7,876 nt of DNA from Thermocaproicibacter sp002410755 (lineage in GTDB: Bacteria; Bacillota; Clostridia; Oscillospirales; Acutalibacteraceae): assembly GCA_036839715.1 (NCBI GenBank), contig DAITDU010000063.1:1-7876 (forward strand), read 5' to 3'. Position 1 is the stretch's first letter. Every line of letters starts with the position of its first letter. Below, piece by piece: positions 1-7,290 of this stretch. The position numbers and the translations under genes are program-made. The notes beneath the pieces were generated by a model. That model worked only from the letters and a program-made list of their open reading frames with translations. It was not told the origin of the DNA and did not search any database.

Positions 1-2
1 TC

Positions 3-1559
3 TGTGAGACGGCAACTTACGTTGAGATGTACCTAGGGCGAGATATGAAACATGCCGTCTTTATTCACCTTCAGGAACTGAGCCTTGACTACTACAATGC
101 TACCCCAGTTGGCTACATGATGGCACGGGCAACAAGTGATACATCGAAAATCGCCGGTACAGCGGCTTGGAGCCTTGTGGATATTTTCTGGTCGAGTCTC
201 TATGTAATCTGTTCGTTTGTCATTATGTTTTTCCTCGACTGGAAACTTGCTCTGTTTATCCTGATGATTGTTCCGCTGATTGCCATTGCCACTGCGCTTT
301 TCCAGGGGCGTATTCTCAAAGCAAACCGTGAAATCCGTGCTGCAAACTCAAAGATTACCGGTGCATTCAATGAAGGCATTACCGGGGCACGTACCAGCAA
401 GGTCCTTGTAATTGAGAAAGAGAACAGCAAAGCCTTTCACGGCCTGACACATAATATGTATGGTTCCTCCGTCCGCTCGGCTATGCTGTCGGCAACTTTT
501 GTGCCAATTGTACTGCTCTGCGGTTCCCTTGCAACGGCAATTGTGCTGGCCCGCGGTGGATTCCTTACACAGCAGGGGCTTATGAAATTTGGCACGCTTT
601 CCGCATTTGTTTCCTATGCGCTTGGAATCTTTGAGCCGATTCAAACGCTTGCCCGGATTTTTGCGGACTTTGTTTCCATTCAGGCGTCCATCGAGCGTGT
701 CACAGACCTTCTGGAGCGTAAGCCGACCATTACCGACAGGCCAGAAGTCATTGCAAAATACGGGGATGCTTTTCATCCCCAAACAGAGAACTGGGAATCG
801 CTCCACGGTGATATAGAATTCCGAGATGTAACATTCCATTACCCAGACGGCGGTGAAAATGTGCTGGAGCATTTTAACTTGAAGGTGCCGGCGGGTACAA
901 CCGTCGCCATTGTTGGCGAGACCGGCGCAGGAAAATCTACGATTGTAAACCTTGCCTGCCGTTTCTTTGAGCCGACTTCCGGGAAAATTCTGATTGATGG
1001 GCGGGATTACCGCGAACGCTCTCAACTTTGGCTTCATAGCAACATTGGCTATGTTTTGCAGGACCCGCATCTGTTTTCCGGTACTGTGCGCGAAAATATA
1101 CGCTATGGGCGTCTGGATGCGACGGATGAAGAAGTAGAACGCGCTGCAAAACTTGTTTCTGCCGACCGTGTTGTGAGAAAGCTTGAAAAAGGCTATGACA
1201 GCAATGTCGGAGAGGGCGGTGACCGCCTTTCTACCGGAGAAAAACAGATGGTTTCCTTTGCACGTGCTGTCCTTGCAAATCCACCAATTTTTATTTTGGA
1301 TGAAGCAACCAGTTCGGTCGATACCGAGACGGAGCAGTTAATTCAGAACGCAATTTCCCGTATGCTGAAAGACCGCACCAGCTTTATTATTGCACACCGG
1401 CTCTCTACCATCCGCAAAGCGGATATTATCCTTGTAGTTCATGCCGGAAAAATCGTTGAGCGCGGCACTCACCATGAACTCCTCCGTAAAAAAGGATATT
1501 ATTATGACCTTTACACGCGTCAGTTTGAAGAAGAGGCTTGGCAGGCGGCAGAAGAGTAA
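3..1559 (+). CDS. ABC exporter half, fused membrane and ATPase domains (5' partial)
   Basis: Membrane exporter subunit that would use ATP to move a drug, lipid or peptide outward; the substrate cannot be read from sequence. The frame is open to the left edge, so the gene begins outside the window and about 90-100 residues, including the first membrane helices, are missing. Counting from the Met at 27, hydrophobic segments lie near residues 51-70, 73-92, 156-176 and 189-208. The ATPase domain starts near 262, with Walker A GETGAGKST (297-305), Q-loop Gln345, signature LSTGEKQ (401-407), Walker B IFILDE with catalytic Glu426, D-loop SSVD and switch His457. All catalytic residues are present, so this half should be active. 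Such halves often work as heterodimers, and a partner may lie upstream. The Met at 27 is probably internal because coding continues before it. The gene ends in TAA 65 bases before a strong terminator. Confidence 0.93.
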   Translation, partial: CETATYVEMYLGRDMKHAVFIHLQELSLDYYNATPVGYMMARATSDTSKIAGTAAWSLVDIFWSSLYVICSFVIMFFLDWKLALFILMIVPLIAIATALFQGRILKANREIRAANSKITGAFNEGITGARTSKVLVIEKENSKAFHGLTHNMYGSSVRSAMLSATFVPIVLLCGSLATAIVLARGGFLTQQGLMKFGTLSAFVSYALGIFEPIQTLARIFADFVSIQASIERVTDLLERKPTITDRPEVIAKYGDAFHPQTENWESLHGDIEFRDVTFHYPDGGENVLEHFNLKVPAGTTVAIVGETGAGKSTIVNLACRFFEPTSGKILIDGRDYRERSQLWLHSNIGYVLQDPHLFSGTVRENIRYGRLDATDEEVERAAKLVSADRVVRKLEKGYDSNVGEGGDRLSTGEKQMVSFARAVLANPPIFILDEATSSVDTETEQLIQNAISRMLKDRTSFIIAHRLSTIRKADIILVVHAGKIVERGTHHELLRKKGYYYDLYTRQFEEEAWQAAEE

Positions 1560-1624
1560 TCTGTTGCATTTTCTGTAGTCTGCCTGTCAAAAGGCCAAAG
1601 TCAGTAAAACAAGAAATCAGAGAA

Positions 1625-1665
1625 AAAAGAGTCGAGTATCCAAAAAGATACCCGGCTCTTTTCTT
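1625..1665 (+). terminator. Intrinsic terminator after the ABC exporter gene
   Basis: A 16-base left arm (1625-1640) and right arm (1647-1662) pair around the six-base loop CAAAAA. The GC-containing core GAGTCGAGTATC pairs with GATACCCGGCTC through G-T wobbles. The right arm ends in TTTT followed by CTT. This is a typical rho-independent terminator for rightward transcription. The A-rich left flank means it may also work leftward. Confidence 0.85.
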
Positions 1666-1679
1666 CTGGTTTGCCTTCT

Positions 1680-1800
1680 CAGCCACATATACGCGGAGGG
1701 AGCACTTTGACTGAATGTCAAAAAGGACAAAACGCCGCACTGTTAAAAAATGGACAAGAATATGTGGCTGCAGCGAAAGCTACAGGCCTGCCTGTAAATA
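1680..1800 (+). ncRNA. Structured RNA candidate, weakly cobalamin-riboswitch-like
   Basis: The 1663-1924 gap has no convincing gene, but this part looks folded. CAGCCACATAT (1680-1690) is exactly complementary to ATATGTGGCTG (1760-1770). Between them lies a hairpin, TTTGAC/GTCAAA with loop TGAAT (1706-1722), then CGCCGCACTGTTAA. After them come a GNRA-type AGCGAAAGCT and a TACAGG/CCTGTA hairpin containing CCTGCC. The order GGGAG, hairpin with TGAAT loop, GCCGCACTGTTAA, AAGCTACAGGCCTGCC recalls the cobalamin riboswitch order GGGAA, GGTGAAAATCC, CCGCAACTGTAA, AGCCAGGAGACCTGCC. The match is imperfect. There is no clear P1 partner, no obvious promoter after the preceding terminator, and no rightward gene to control, because the next gene is convergent. 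It could be an orphaned remnant, another RNA, or chance. Confidence 0.3.
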
Positions 1801-1883
1801 CCGGAAAGGTCTACTGTCAGTGCCACCATCTCATAAAACAAATTTATATATTGAGCATTGACTTTAATGTGACAAAGCCTTGA
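1707..1883 (+). CDS. Possible small protein, about 58 residues, unrecognised
   Basis: A TTG codon at 1707 follows GGAGGG (1695-1700) with a six-base gap, which is a good ribosome site. It opens a frame of about 58 codons ending in TGA at 1881-1883. The product would begin TECQKGQNAALLKNGQ, be mildly basic and carry a CQC pair; there is no signal peptide or membrane segment. I do not recognise it. It lies inside the structured stretch at 1680-1800, so an untranslated RNA is an equally good explanation. A second overlapping frame from ATG 1715 encodes a basic 48-residue product and has no well-placed ribosome site, which shows how little an open frame means here. Confidence 0.15.
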   Translation: MTECQKGQNAALLKNGQEYVAAAKATGLPVNTGKVYCQCHHLIKQIYILSIDFNVTKP

Positions 1884-1892
1884 GCAACGGCA

Positions 1893-1916
1893 GAAAAACA
1901 TAAGCAAAAGTTTTTC
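1893..1916 (-). terminator. Weak possible terminator after mrr
   Basis: On the minus strand, GAAAAAC and GTTTTTC form a seven-base perfect stem around a ten-base loop, starting eight bases after the mrr stop codon. The stem is A+T-rich and its only T-run lies inside the right arm, so it would be a weak terminator. It is the only hairpin close to the end of the gene. Confidence 0.3.
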
Positions 1917-1924
1917 AACAATCA

Positions 1925-2842
1925 TCATTCATTTTGATAACTGCTTAGAACATCTTCATCAATTGATTTGATTTCATATGTATGCTTTATTGAAACACAG
2001 AAGTTATGCTCAACCATTAACTTAACAAGTGCTTTACCATTTATCAGGACAATATGCTGTCTTTTAGCATAATCCTTGGCAGGCTGAGAAAAATCTGCAG
2101 TTGTTACAAAAAGGCCCTTCCCATCTTTCCCAGTAATAGCGCCAACGAATCCTTGTATTGTTGGACGGCCGATAGTAGTGTTAATATCCCATTGCTTTGC
2201 CTGAATAAAAATACGGTCAAATCCTAATTTATCCTCATAAATGATGCCATCAATTCCTTCATCATTGCTCACAGCAGTCATATGGCCGGCATTTTCAAAG
2301 CCACCATAGCCCATTCTCATCAATAAATCTACTACCAGCTTTTCAAAAGCAGTCGGTGATAATTTCATAATTTCTTTCAGCAGATCATCTTCTAATGTGT
2401 TCTCAATTTCAAAGTAAGCTTGATCCATACTGTCCATCGGAGAATCACCATTGAAATCGTCAATGGATGTCTGCTTAATTCCATTTTGTGTTGTACAATT
2501 TATAAAATCGTTGAATGGCTTATATTGCTTTAGAAATTTCGATGTTATGATGGCAGGCGCAGTCTGCAATGCTTTCTGTCCCTCATCCGTAATCATAAAG
2601 ACACCGCGCGCTGTACTTTTAATCAGTTCTGCTTTTTTTAAATAAGTTTTGGCCCAGCCAATACGATTAAATAAAATAGGTTGGCCGCTGGTAAGTGTTA
2701 AAGCTATATCTCCACCAGAAAGATGAAATTGTTTAATCATTTCAGACCGAATTTCCTTGTTGCTATGTTCTTTTGCATCACTTAGAAGTTTTAATATTGG
2801 CTTTTGAAATTCATAATATTTGGGAATAGCCATTTCGCCCAT
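1925..2842 (-). CDS. mrr: Mrr-type restriction endonuclease
   Basis: DNA-cutting defence protein of the Mrr family, which in E. coli attacks foreign DNA carrying methylated bases. It has 305 residues, close to E. coli Mrr. Residues 1-95 form the N-terminal winged-helix (Mrr_N) region, including TSGQPILFNRIGWAKTYL and a later FMITDEG strand. Residues 160-285 form the PD-(D/E)XK nuclease fold: Glu167 in the AFEKLV helix, Asp198 in EGIDG, Gln214 and Lys216 in IFIQAKQW, then FVTTADFSQPAKDYAK (245-260). These match the D...QxK catalytic set, so the enzyme looks intact. Start choice: AGGA lies five bases before ATG 2842; the Met at residue 4 would be too far away. The gene ends in tandem TGA TGA. 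No methylase gene is visible, as expected for a modification-dependent enzyme. It is A+T-rich (19 of 60 bases are G+C at 2461-2520, against 34 of 60 at 901-960), which suggests transfer. Confidence 0.92.
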   Translation of the reverse strand: MGEMAIPKYYEFQKPILKLLSDAKEHSNKEIRSEMIKQFHLSGGDIALTLTSGQPILFNRIGWAKTYLKKAELIKSTARGVFMITDEGQKALQTAPAIITSKFLKQYKPFNDFINCTTQNGIKQTSIDDFNGDSPMDSMDQAYFEIENTLEDDLLKEIMKLSPTAFEKLVVDLLMRMGYGGFENAGHMTAVSNDEGIDGIIYEDKLGFDRIFIQAKQWDINTTIGRPTIQGFVGAITGKDGKGLFVTTADFSQPAKDYAKRQHIVLINGKALVKLMVEHNFCVSIKHTYEIKSIDEDVLSSYQNE

Positions 2843-2866
2843 CGCTTTCCTATAAAATATAATTTT

Positions 2867-2895
2867 ATCATACTACAAATTTTTAGAATTCACAA
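2867..2895 (-). promoter_or_regulatory. Promoter of mrr
   Basis: On the minus strand, TTGTGA (2890-2895) and TATGAT (2867-2872) are separated by exactly 17 bases, a good sigma-A type pair. The start codon lies about 25 bases beyond the -10 box. This gives mrr its own transcription, independent of the broken kinase gene upstream. Confidence 0.6.
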
Positions 2896-2970
2896 TATAG
2901 CGTTAGTTTTTATGAGTTACTGGCCATTTTGTAGCGTAGAAAAAAGGATCTGTTTATATACTAACTGGCA

Positions 2971-4355
2971 TTATACTGGGATTATTATAGTTACTTTTCC
3001 CCCACCAGTTTCTTCTGAATTTTCCAGCAGAAGTACTCCACCATGTTGTTCAACAATAGATTTTGCGATAAACAATCCCATCCCCTAATGGGCCTTTGAT
3101 GTTCGACTTTTATCAGCCATATAAAACTGCTGAGCAGCATTTTTGAGGGCGTCGGGCGAAAACCCTTTTCCGCAATCGACAATGCAAAAATATATATTGT
3201 CCCCTATGATCTCAACGCTGAAATCAATTTTTCCATCTTCCGGTGAATAGTCTACGGCGTTTGAAGCAATATTCAAAACTGCTCTTTGCAACAAATCGTT
3301 GTCCACGCCAAAAGATTTCGGCAGGTTATGAGTTTTTAAATTTATAGATAGCTTTTTAAATGTAGCTAATGCTGCAACTTGGCTATACATACTGTTCATA
3401 AACAATTTGCTGTTGACAGGTTGTTTGTTAAGGGTATACCCAATTTCCGCTTTTGAAATTTCAATAAGTGTTTTAATATATTGCTCCATCTGATGGGTGC
3501 TTTCTTCAATAAAGGTGGTATACTCCTTTTGATTTTCCGTTTGGCTGGTTTTCAACAGTAAATCAGTGTTTCCACGGACAACGGTCAGAGGCGTTTTGAT
3601 ATCGTGTGCAAGTGCGAAAATCTGCTTGCGGCGTCCTTTTCCCATTTTTCATTGCTTCTTTAATGATGCTTTCAGTGTTTCTTTCATTTTATCCAAAGAT
3701 CGGAGGACATTGTCAATCTCCAGTATTCCGCTGGATTCAATGGTAAATTCCAAGTCCTGATTCTGTATTTTTTCCGTAGCATTTTGCAGGCTGCTCATTT
3801 TTTAAGCCATCTTTTTCCTCAAAAGCGAAGCCAATAAAAAAAAGTTCCAGTAAAAATCCAATTCCAAGCAGAATTAAAAAGAGGATTTCGGGGTAAGGCA
3901 GGAAACATCGTAGCAAAGGGGAACTGAATTGTGCCATGTAGGTATAACGCACAATACAGATTTCATGTTTCCGTTGAATCGTGAAATAGTGATCGACAGA
4001 ATTTGTTTTACTGTCTATTTCTCGTGCTGATTTCCATGCCTGAGCCGCATCGGCCGGGTTCAAATCACCTGAAAGGAATTTTGCCCTCTGGCGTAAAGAC
4101 CGCATAGCTGCATGTTTCCGGGATCAAATCCGGTGTGACGGTTTCACAGCTTGAAATTCTGTCTTTCATTTTTGAAAGCTGTGTTTCGCTAAAATAGCCG
4201 GGCAGAATTAAGCCGTTTAATGACAGTACTGCGTAAGAGGCAACGAGCAGGGCTACCAACAGAAAAGTGACAATACAGAATATAAGCAAATACCCAATAA
4301 AAATGGTACGCAACTTTTTGGGGTTTCGCACACGCAGTAGTTTTTTTAACTCCAT
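2971..4355 (-). pseudogene. Sensor histidine kinase of a peptide-immunity operon, broken
   Basis: Membrane kinase that would sense a cell-envelope or peptide signal and phosphorylate the adjacent regulator. It starts at ATG 4355, overlapping the regulator's stop by ten bases. Joined frames give a nearly full-length protein: TM1 (residues about 17-45), an extracellular segment, TM2 (EILFLILLGIGFLLELFF), a HAMP-like linker, H-box FALAHDIKTPL with the phospho-His codon at 3604-3606, N-box NIASNAVDYS, G1 VDCGKGFSPD and G2 GMGLFIAKSIVEQHGG, ending at TAA 2971-2973. Four lesions are visible. A frameshift lies near 4070-4085 after FTPEGKI. A second lies in the A6 run at about 3797-3804. TGA at 3649-3651 stands where Trp fits. 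TAG at 3085-3087 stands where Tyr is usual (H-Tyr-G-M-G). Readthrough cannot repair the frameshifts. Sequence error is the main alternative to real decay. Confidence 0.85.
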
Positions 4356-4918
4356 TTATAGCCAATCCCCCAAACCGTTTCTATTGGCGAAACTTGAAAT
4401 TTGATGAATTTTGCGCGGATGTTTTTTATATGCACCACAATTGTATAGCTGTCGCTTTCGCCGTCACATCCAAAAAGGGATGGGCTCACCGCGAACTGAA
4501 ATTTCCCTCCCGGATAAATTGAAGTGAATGTCACCCATGCAGAGCACTTCGCGTCGCTGCCGCTTTTCCCGGCGCAGGTGAGCGTCAATTCGCGCTTGCA
4601 ACTCACCTGCGCCAAACGGTTTTAAAATATAATCATCTGCGCCTTCTCCAAGGCCAACCATCACATCGTTTTCCATTGCTTTTGCAGTGAGAAAAAGATG
4701 GGACAATCTACTTTGTCGCGTATCTTACGGCAAAGCGTAAAACCATCTACATTCGGCATCATTATGTCTAAAAGGATTAAGTCGAAACGCCCCAACTGCA
4801 ATTCAAATATTTTCTCCGGATCACTGATCGCGGTTACAATATGATGATCCATTTGCAGGATATTCTTTATCAGCGTGAGAACTGCCTCTTCGTCATCGAC
4901 TGCTAATATGTTTGTCAT
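4346..4918 (-). pseudogene. OmpR-type response regulator, frameshifted and internally deleted
   Basis: DNA-binding regulator that would be switched on by the neighbouring kinase and control the transporter genes. It starts at ATG 4918 (MTNILAVDDE) after a G-rich AGGGGGG ribosome site. The receiver domain shows Asp8/Asp9, phospho-acceptor Asp51 in LILLDIMMPN, then after a frame change FLTAKAMEND and the conserved DDYILKPF. The frame change lies in a T5 run (4692-4696 on the plus strand); one more T restores CPIFFLTAK. The effector domain begins GDIHFNLSGREISVRGEPIPF and then jumps directly, out of frame, to WGCDGESDSYTIVVHIKNIR, finishing with ETVWGIGYKWS. About 30 residues of the winged helix are absent. 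The joined product would be about 190 residues, where this family usually has 220-230. It should not bind DNA normally. Confidence 0.87.
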
Positions 4919-4947
4919 TGCCGGGCATTCCCCCCTATCTATTTTTC

Positions 4948-4976
4948 AGTATAGCCGATATATCAACACAGAGCAA
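4948..4976 (-). promoter_or_regulatory. Possible internal promoter for the regulator-kinase pair
   Basis: In the 77-base gap between the second permease and the regulator, TATACT (4948-4953) is a five-of-six -10 box. TTGCTC (4971-4976) lies 17 bases upstream and is only a partial -35 box. The position suggests separate transcription of the two-component genes in addition to readthrough from the transporter genes. Confidence 0.4.
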
Positions 4977-4995
4977 GCGACCTTTTCTCTACTCT

Positions 4996-5731
4996 TCAGT
5001 TTTTGCCTTCCCACCGTAAAAACCAGATGCATGAAAAAAGGCACATCAAAGCCGTTCCAATGCAGCAAAAAGCAATGCCTGCTTTTAGCCCGTATCCAAT
5101 CGGCGCTACTCCGCCATATTTGATACTTTTAGAAAGCGAAGCCCCCACGCACAGGGAATAAGGACCTAAATTCCGTCACCAAGGCCCGTAATAAGCAAAC
5201 AAGATAACATACTCTCTACAATTCCGATTCCAATAGAAACATCCTTGTTAAACCGGAGGCTCAAAAACAGATGGAAAATATAGATAAAAATGTTGCTGAC
5301 ATATACCAACAATGTGCCCCAAAGGTAATAACCGGGTCCGTAAGGCGTTTGATGCCGTACAACCGCAAATAATGCTTCAAATCCAAAGGAGGTTAGCAGC
5401 GCGGAACCCAGCCCGAGTATTAAAAGCATTGCACTCATACTAAAAAAAGGAATCAATTTGCTTCTGAAGTCAGCAAGGACTGAAAATTGCCAGCTTCCGA
5501 TTCCTGCTCGACAGCCATAGAACATACCACACCGATCAACACGGGAAACGCAGCGGCGACCCCTCCTAAAACAGCACCAGCCGTAGAGCCAGAGCTGGGT
5601 GTTTGATGAAAAATATCGAGGATAATGAAAAAAGCGATTCCCACAAACGGGGTCAAAATATGTACCCATAGTATGGGACGCTTTTTTATTTTCAGGAAAT
5701 CCGAATGTAAATAACGCAAAAAAGCACCCAT
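4996..5731 (-). pseudogene. LanG/MutG-type immunity ABC permease, broken
   Basis: Second membrane subunit of the peptide-immunity transporter. ATG 5731 follows the previous gene's TAA with no gap, and GGAGG lies eight bases upstream. Joined frames give about 245 residues, the family's usual size, with six membrane segments. The N-terminus MGAFLRYLHSDFLKIKKRP is typical, followed by FVGIAFFIILDIF and an ESEAGNFQSLL stretch. One base is missing near 5453-5462 (after LLTSEA, before KLIPFFSMSAMLL). TAG at 5166-5168 interrupts GLGDGI where family members usually have Trp, and the same frame then continues with IPCAWGLRF. A further one-base loss near 5132-5136 shifts into SKSIKYGGVAPIGYG. The last segment, GTALMCLFSCIWFLRW, ends at TGA 4996-4998. 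Three lesions rule out a functional full-length product. Confidence 0.83.
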
Positions 5732-6459
5732 TTATTTTGCCTCCAACTTGCGGTAGAATAAGGCGGTAAGCACGGACAGAGCAATAAACAATATCAAAGT
5801 AACCAGAACACCCGGTAAAATGACGCTTGTGGAAAGCAAAGGATCGTTTGCCGGAACTGAAAGGCCGTTGGGTAACACCTTAATGACCGGGCACATTAAG
5901 CGAGCCGGAATTGCGTAAGGAATCCACCAAAATGATGTTTTAGCGACGAATAGCACACAAATAATATTGCTCGCAAGATTAATAAAGACAGTGGGAGACA
6001 GTCCCACCTTATCCGTAAGAAACATGCAAAGTGGAATTTGCCATAAGAAAGTAATAAAAAGCAACACACTTCCAGCGGCGCTTTGTGTCAGAGGAATGGA
6101 GCTGCCAAAAACAAGGCCGACCGATGTTACGCCTACAAAGGAAACAATACAGGAGACAAAATACAGGAAAACACAGACACCTATTTTCCCTATCCAGATT
6201 TTTTGAGGATTTACCGGAAGGCAGAGGATTCCACGGTAATTTATTTTCTTTTTATCTTTTTCAACCACACTCACACAGATCAGTGTAAGCATGCCTGGCA
6301 ATAAGAAGGGCGACCACTGGTTATAGCTGCCATTTTGAGTCATATATCCATTGTCAACATAGCGCAAAGCAACAAGCTGACAATGGGCGCAAGCCAAATC
6401 GACTTTTTCGTAAATGTTCGTTTGAGTTTCTGATATTCGGCTAAAAACAGTTTTAACAC
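5732..6459 (-). pseudogene. LanE/MutE/EpiE-type immunity ABC permease, single frameshift
   Basis: First membrane subunit of the transporter, expected to pair with the LanG-type subunit and the LanF-type ATPase. The best start is GTG 6459, because AGGTGA (6465-6470), which overlaps the end of the ATPase gene, lies five bases upstream; this implies coupled translation. Another GTG at 6468 overlaps that ribosome site. The first frame (LKLFLAEYQKLKRTFTKKSI, then a hydrophobic helix) ends at TGA 6340-6342 after 39 codons. The remainder continues one frame over from about 6356, with TQNGSYNQWSPFLLPG, helices around VCVFLYFVSCIVSFVG and VLLFITFLWQIPLCMF, and the diagnostic WWIPYAIPARLMCPVIKVLP. One added base in the short A-run near 6352-6356 would repair it. 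This is the least damaged of the broken genes and could be a sequencing error or a recent loss. Confidence 0.85.
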
Positions 6460-6460
6460 G

Positions 6461-7168
6461 TTATTCACCTGCCTTCCTGTTCATGGGAACTACCTGCATA
6501 AACAGTTTCTCAAGATTCTGCCCCGGCGTAACGGCATCCTGATAACCAAGAACACCGTCCGAAATGATTCCGCTATGGTCTACAATCTGTTCGACTTCGG
6601 ATAAAATGTGGCTTGAGAGAATCACCGTAATGCCTTGTTCCGGGAACGATTTGATCAGTTTACGCAAGTCCTGAATTCCAATCGGATCAAGGCCATTAGT
6701 CGGCTCGTCAAGGATCAGGAGCTTCGGGTGGTTAAGAAGCGCAATGGCAATACCAAGCCATTGCTTCATCCCCATTGAAAATTGGCCTGTGCGTTTATTT
6801 CCGGTATTGGTAAGGTCAACAGTTTCCAGCACTTCATTGATGCGGGATTCCGGAAGGCCAAAGATGGTCGTCCGTACTTTTAAATTTTCTTTTGCCGTCA
6901 GATTTTCATGTAGCGGCGGGGATTCGATCAGAGCACCAATGTCGTTAAGGTTTTTCCGCTGCCAAGGATGTCCTTCAAAAAGGATTTGTCCTGATGTGGG
7001 TCGAAGCATGCCGGTAAGCATCTTTAGCGTTGTGGATTTTCCAGCCCCATTCGGACCAAGAAGCCCGTACAGCGAGTTCCCCTCAATCATAAGAGAGACG
7101 TTGTTTACCGCTTTTTGCCCTTTAAAAGTCTTGCATAGATCTCTGGTTTGTAAAATAATATTTCCCAT
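6461..7168 (-). CDS. LanF-type ATPase of lantibiotic/cationic peptide immunity ABC transporter
   Basis: Cytoplasmic ATPase that powers a LanFEG-type transporter protecting the cell from lantibiotics or similar peptides. It is intact, 235 residues from the chosen start: AGGA (7177-7180) is eight bases before ATG 7168, whereas ATG 7177 overlaps that site and would add only three residues. Numbered from 7168: Walker A GPNGAGKST (38-46), signature FSMGMKQ (130-136), Walker B LLILDE (150-155) and switch His187 in SSHILSEVEQIVD. Glu82 in GALIESPPL stands where ordinary ABC ATPases have the Q-loop Gln. This Glu variant (E-loop) is a known mark of LanF proteins and supports the assignment. The N-terminus IILQTRDLCKTFKGQKAV is also typical. 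It is the first gene of the operon, and its end overlaps the ribosome site of the next gene. Both permease partners are broken, so the intact ATPase probably has no membrane partner here. Confidence 0.93.
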   Translation of the reverse strand: MGNIILQTRDLCKTFKGQKAVNNVSLMIEGNSLYGLLGPNGAGKSTTLKMLTGMLRPTSGQILFEGHPWQRKNLNDIGALIESPPLHENLTAKENLKVRTTIFGLPESRINEVLETVDLTNTGNKRTGQFSMGMKQWLGIAIALLNHPKLLILDEPTNGLDPIGIQDLRKLIKSFPEQGITVILSSHILSEVEQIVDHSGIISDGVLGYQDAVTPGQNLEKLFMQVVPMNRKAGE

Positions 7169-7190
7169 GTCTTTCATCCTTTCGCTTGTC

Positions 7191-7216
7191 TGCCATAATG
7201 ATAAATGGCAATTATA
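7191..7216 (-). promoter_or_regulatory. Operon -10 box and adjacent palindrome
   Basis: A perfect TATAAT (7211-7216, minus strand) lies about 42 bases before the LanF-type start. No good -35 box is found 16-18 bases upstream, so an activator may have been needed, as is common for promoters controlled by a response regulator. Immediately downstream, TGCCAT and ATGGCA (7191-7210) form a six-base palindrome with an eight-base spacer over the likely transcription start, where a repressor or a short 5' hairpin could act. Confidence 0.4.
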
Positions 7217-7290
7217 AAGAATCGCTAAAGATTTGATTTTTAATATTCGTGGTCCGATTAACTCTGCAACATAAAAAGCATGTAAGGTAT

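Noticed and set aside
348..1070. A 240-codon minus-strand open frame
   Set aside because: It lies wholly opposite the exporter gene, whose ATPase motifs are all in the plus frame. The antisense product has no recognisable domain.
1715..1861. A 48-codon basic, Cys-containing frame that might be a small peptide or bacteriocin
   Set aside because: The only ribosome site is 14 bases from its ATG and fits the overlapping TTG frame better. There is no leader peptide motif and no maturation gene nearby.
2917..2980. Three copies of ACTGG between mrr and the kinase gene
   Set aside because: The repeat is too short and too irregularly spaced to stand out from chance, and it does not form a terminator.
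2804..3088. A 94-codon plus-strand open frame across the mrr promoter
   Set aside because: It overlaps mrr, its promoter and the kinase C-terminus, whose G2 box is clear on the other strand. No ribosome site or domain supports it.
3085..5168. Stop-codon recoding (TGA or TAG read as an amino acid)
   Set aside because: Frameshifts in the same genes cannot be fixed by recoding, both stop types are involved, and mrr ends in tandem TGA.
6744..7217. A 157-codon plus-strand open frame
   Set aside because: It is the antisense of the LanF-type ATPase, which has a full set of ABC motifs.
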